The translations under genes and the position numbers were made by a program. From Thermocaproicibacter sp002397355 (GTDB lineage: Bacteria; Bacillota; Clostridia; Oscillospirales; Acutalibacteraceae): a stretch of 7,863 bases of DNA. The notes under the pieces are model-generated. The model did no database searches and was not told where the DNA came from. It saw only the letters and a list, made by a program, of their open reading frames with translations. This document shows positions 5,767-7,863 of this stretch, piece after piece (position 1 is the first letter of the stretch; every line of letters begins with the position of its first letter). Location of the stretch: contig DAISNS010000091.1 of NCBI GenBank assembly GCA_036830905.1, positions 1-7,863 on the forward strand. The letters run 5' to 3'.

Positions 5767-7335
5767 CTAAAATCTTTCATAAATGAAACTCGTTCCCGAA
5801 TTCGTGGAACCGTACACGCCAAATACGATCACCACGAACAGCGCGGTCAGGTACACGCCCCACTTCAGGACAAGGCTGCGCTCCGAAAGCCTTTTCCGTA
5901 TGTTCATATGTTCCTGAAGGATGCTCACGGTCAGCAAAATCAGCATTGAAACGACCGCGACCGCGAAATCCGCGCGGTCCATTCCCAGCGAGAAGAAGCC
6001 TCCGGGGACCCTCCAAGCGCCGAACATTTTTGAAAAAATCAGGAGTGCGTCGGGCAGGCTGTTCGCCCTGAAGAATACCCGCGCGATCGTGCAGATAAAA
6101 AACGTCCTGACCATTTGGAAAAGCCGCCAGCCAAAACTTTCGGTCCTGATATGCAGCAGGGCGTCCAGCTTCCGATAGACGGGTTCGAGAACCATGCTCA
6201 GAATAATCAGCACACCGTAAAATATGCCCCAGACAACAAAGTTCCACTGCGCGCCGTGCCATAACCCGGTCAGCATCCAGACAACCAGAACGGGGAAACA
6301 GGAAGAGATGATGCGCCCCGCCTTGTTTCCAAAGAATCTCCGGGCTCCCTTGTTCAGTTTCAGCGACAGACCGGATGCGGCGACCGGGTAAAAGACGTAA
6401 TCCCTGAACCAGCTGGACAAGGAGATATGCCATCTGCGCCAAAACTCGGGAATGGTCCTTGAAAAATACGGGTGGTTGAAGTTGGGCGCCAGTTTGATTC
6501 CGAACATCTCCGCCGCACCGGTCACGATATCCATGCAGCCGGAAAAGTCGGCATAGATCTCAATGGAGAAGAACGCGGTCGCCAGCAAGAAGACGGGCCC
6601 GGAATACTTCGCCTCATTGCCGTACACGTTGTTCACCATCAGGGCAAGCCGGTCGGCGATAACGATCTTTTTGAAAAAGCCCCAGATCATCAGCTGGGCG
6701 CCGAACCGCAGGTTGTCGTAGTCGAATTCTTTTTGTCCGAACAGCTGCGGGGAAAGCTGGTCGTAACGGGCGATGGGGCCTTCGGTGATCTGCGGGAAGA
6801 AAAGCACGAAAAGGGCATATCTGGCAAGATTTTGCTCCGCTTTGAACTTACCGCGATAGACGTCCACCAAATAGGCGACGATCTGAAAGGTGTAAAAGGA
6901 AATTCCAAGCGGAAGGACCAAATCCAGGGTCGATAGTCTCGGCGCATTCAAAGCGGACAAAAGGACATTGAAGTTAACGATTGCAAAGTTTGAATATTTC
7001 AAGATGGCGAGAAATGAAATGACGACCGTCAGATTACAGACAAGTATCCCGCGGCATTTTCGTTTCACTTCCGCCTTGCGCCGCCTTCGCTCGGTTTTCT
7101 CCATCCCTTCCGATTCCATCTTCTGCCTTGTTAAAAGTTCCGAAATCAGTTTCGCGCCAAAAAAAGAGATGAGAATCGAAGCGGCGACAAAAACGATATA
7201 CTGGATCCCCGCCAACGCGTAGAACACGCCGCTGGCAATCAGCAGGACCCACCATTGGAACCGGCGGGGAACTATATAATACGCGAATAAAGTAATGGTT
7301 AAAAAGGCAAGAAATTTTAGTGAAATAATTGACAT
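5767..7335 (-). CDS. MBOAT-family membrane O-acyltransferase with fused C-terminal acyl-shuttle motif (AlgI/DltB-like)
   Basis: This polytopic enzyme should move an acyl group from the cytoplasmic carrier thioester to the outside for attachment to a cell-envelope polymer. The 522-residue protein has many hydrophobic helices and the family motifs PLGISFYTFQ (142-151), PQITEGPIARY (181-191), DFSGCMDI (263-270), the re-entrant segment FWRRWHISLSSWFRDY (298-313) with H303, and GLWHGAQWN (357-365) with H360 matching the conserved MBOAT histidine. The length is closer to AlgI than to the roughly 400-residue DltB. The protein ends in FIYERF (517-522). By published work on the Dlt pathway and its relatives, such a hexapeptide carries the acyl group on its tyrosine, here Y519, and is fused to the MBOAT in systems lacking DltX. 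The ATG at 7335 has GAGG 7 bases upstream. It is the first gene of the module. Confidence 0.95.
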   Translation of the reverse strand: MSIISLKFLAFLTITLFAYYIVPRRFQWWVLLIASGVFYALAGIQYIVFVAASILISFFGAKLISELLTRQKMESEGMEKTERRRRKAEVKRKCRGILVCNLTVVISFLAILKYSNFAIVNFNVLLSALNAPRLSTLDLVLPLGISFYTFQIVAYLVDVYRGKFKAEQNLARYALFVLFFPQITEGPIARYDQLSPQLFGQKEFDYDNLRFGAQLMIWGFFKKIVIADRLALMVNNVYGNEAKYSGPVFLLATAFFSIEIYADFSGCMDIVTGAAEMFGIKLAPNFNHPYFSRTIPEFWRRWHISLSSWFRDYVFYPVAASGLSLKLNKGARRFFGNKAGRIISSCFPVLVVWMLTGLWHGAQWNFVVWGIFYGVLIILSMVLEPVYRKLDALLHIRTESFGWRLFQMVRTFFICTIARVFFRANSLPDALLIFSKMFGAWRVPGGFFSLGMDRADFAVAVVSMLILLTVSILQEHMNIRKRLSERSLVLKWGVYLTALFVVIVFGVYGSTNSGTSFIYERF

Positions 7336-7410
7336 CCGTCACCCTCGGAATTGAAATGTTTTATTTATAAAAAGGAAGCTGTCGCTTGTCCCCGATAAGT
7401 AGCCGATTCC

Positions 7411-7427
7411 AAGATCGGTTCGATCTT
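7411..7427 (-). repeat. Leader hairpin with an overlapping alternative stem
   Basis: AAGATCG and CGATCTT form a perfect 7-base-pair stem with a 3-base loop in the untranslated region ahead of the MBOAT gene. An alternative stem uses the plus-strand ATCGG (7414-7418) with either of two CCGAT copies (7392-7396 or 7403-7407), which would break the first stem. Mutually exclusive stems can act in attenuation, but there is no U-run directly after either stem in the direction of transcription, so a terminator role is doubtful. It could equally be a DNA-level operator near the promoter. Confidence 0.45.
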
Positions 7428-7462
7428 TTCATACAATATATCAAGGAAACATAGCAACAAAA

Positions 7463-7487
7463 TTACAAAATGGTTGCGAATTTGTAA
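7463..7487. repeat. Inverted repeat TTACAAA-N11-TTTGTAA, possible operator
   Basis: Seven-base arms at 7463-7469 and 7481-7487 are perfect reverse complements around an 11-base spacer. The same core recurs as TTGTAA at 7500-7505 and 7613-7618. Three copies fall within 43 bases, with centres 19 and 18 bases apart, next to the promoter candidate. This layout fits a regulator-binding cluster, but in AT-rich DNA chance copies are possible. Confidence 0.35.
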
Positions 7488-7498
7488 CTTCTTCGATT

Positions 7499-7510
7499 AT
7501 TGTAAACAAT
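7499..7510. repeat. Short palindrome ATTGT-AA-ACAAT, possible operator half of the cluster
   Basis: The 12-base site has perfect 5-base arms around AA. It sits 11 bases from the larger inverted repeat and shares the TTGTAA core. Palindromes of this size are typical of dimeric helix-turn-helix repressors. I cannot name the regulator, and none is encoded in the window. Confidence 0.3.
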
Positions 7511-7580
7511 CTGTATAGATAAAAATTGAATGGTTTATGAATAATCTTTGAACGGGGAAAGAGAATATAATGAGAGAAAG

Positions 7581-7602
7581 AGGGCAACCAGGAGACTGCC
7601 CC
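7581..7602 (-). terminator. Possible intrinsic terminator of the upstream small gene
   Basis: In the minus direction, 18 bases after the stop of the small gene, GGGGCA and TGCCCT can pair (five Watson-Crick pairs and one G-T) around a 10-base loop. The tail CTTTCTCTC is pyrimidine-rich but is not a clean U-run. It would separate the small gene from the acylation operon. The loop is large and the tail imperfect, so confidence is modest. Confidence 0.35.
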
Positions 7603-7620
7603 GATTTGGAATTTGTAATC

Positions 7621-7827
7621 TTAATCGATCTTATTGAATATCACGGTCTGTCCTTTTGGAGAAAATTTCCCAACCTGATGTCCGTATTGTGTTAATTTCT
7701 TTTGATATCTCAGAAAAAAATGGTCTATTGCAATCCCCGCAATATCTCGGGTTTCAGCGAAAGACAGTTTTATAGGCGGACTGCCGCTCTTTTGAACGTA
7801 TTCCCATAGGGAATTATATTCGCTCAT
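7621..7827 (-). CDS. Small conserved-looking protein of unknown function, possibly the end of a longer gene
   Basis: The visible product has 68 residues from the ATG at 7827, with no signal peptide or membrane segment. It contains LWEYVQKSG near the start, a central IKLSFAETRDIAGIAIDHFF and an ending GQTVIFNKID. By memory this pattern (LWEY, LSF, IDHxFL, YGxQVGK, FNKID) is found in small uncharacterised Firmicutes proteins and at the C-termini of longer ones; I assign no function. The ATG has only a weak, distant ribosome site. The frame upstream stays open to the window edge at 7863, reading ISLKKSIRRADV with no stop. The gene may therefore start outside the window and be truncated here. It is 285 bases from the acylation operon and probably unrelated to it. 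Confidence 0.7.
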   Translation of the reverse strand: MSEYNSLWEYVQKSGSPPIKLSFAETRDIAGIAIDHFFLRYQKKLTQYGHQVGKFSPKGQTVIFNKID

Positions 7828-7863
7828 AACATCTGCACGCCTGATTGATTTCTTCAGACTGAT

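Larger units (their letters stand above)
7336..7620. other. AT-rich intergenic region, likely operon promoter and leader
   Basis: No convincing gene is present in these 285 bases. They separate the small upstream gene from the acylation operon and are visibly richer in A and T than the coding regions. A weak minus-strand promoter candidate is TTGCTA (7452-7457) and TATGAA (7428-7433) with an 18-base spacer, each matching the sigma-A consensus at 4 of 6 positions. Transcription would then start near 7420, at the leader hairpin, leaving a leader of roughly 85 bases before the ATG at 7335. Other combinations are no better, so the promoter is not fixed. Inverted repeats and a hairpin in this stretch are listed separately. 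I recognise no riboswitch class. Confidence 0.5.

Noticed and set aside
2833..7335. Straightforward annotation as the dltABCD D-alanylation operon
   Set aside because: The MBOAT is about 120 residues longer than DltB and has a fused shuttle motif, the SGNH protein does not look like classical DltD, and the ligase lacks the amino-acid signature. The architecture is Dlt-like but identity is not supported.
7392..7520. CRISPR array or phage attachment site suggested by repeated short motifs
   Set aside because: The repeats are 5 to 7 bases with irregular copies, there are no cas genes, and no integrase or tRNA is present.
7336..7620. Known riboswitch or T-box in the long leader
   Set aside because: I could find none of the conserved core sequences I know, and the stems are short. 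Only generic hairpins and inverted repeats can be supported.

Overview
The window reads like a chromosomal segment of a Gram-positive anaerobe of the Clostridia, possibly the Oscillospirales. The support is moderate: strong AAAGGAG/GGAGG-type ribosome sites, frequent TTG and GTG starts, a lipoprotein-type solute receptor, a Dlt-like gene set, and protein sequences that look clostridial. No rRNA, tRNA or mobile-element marker is present, so the assignment is an inference from general resemblance. All recognisable genes lie on the minus strand and are best read from high to low coordinates.

Layout in transcription order. (1) 7863-7621: a short gene of unknown function whose frame is still open at the window edge. 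(2) 7620-7336: an AT-rich gap of 285 bases with a possible weak terminator for the preceding gene, a cluster of TTGTAA/TTACAA inverted repeats and a leader hairpin; it should hold the operon promoter. (3) 7335-2833: a compact Dlt-like module made of an MBOAT acyltransferase, an SGNH-fold partner transferase, a 31-codon micro-ORF, an acyl carrier protein and an AMP-forming acid ligase. (4) 2744-88: a complete ABC importer of the nitrate/sulfonate/taurine type (lipoprotein receptor, permease, ATPase), 88 bases downstream of the ligase and in the same direction.

Proposed pathway (inference). The ligase activates a carboxylic acid and loads it on the phosphopantetheine of the carrier protein. The MBOAT moves the acyl group across the membrane onto the tyrosine of its own C-terminal hexapeptide FIYERF. 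The membrane-anchored SGNH protein then passes it to an extracytoplasmic glycan or polymer. This is the logic of teichoic acid D-alanylation, but the parts differ. The shuttle motif is fused to an AlgI-length MBOAT rather than carried by DltX, and the ligase lacks the amino-acid-binding signature of DltA. The donor is therefore probably not D-alanine. The adjoining importer could supply the acid, although that link rests only on gene order. I regard this hybrid Dlt/AlgI-like system as the most interesting content of the window.
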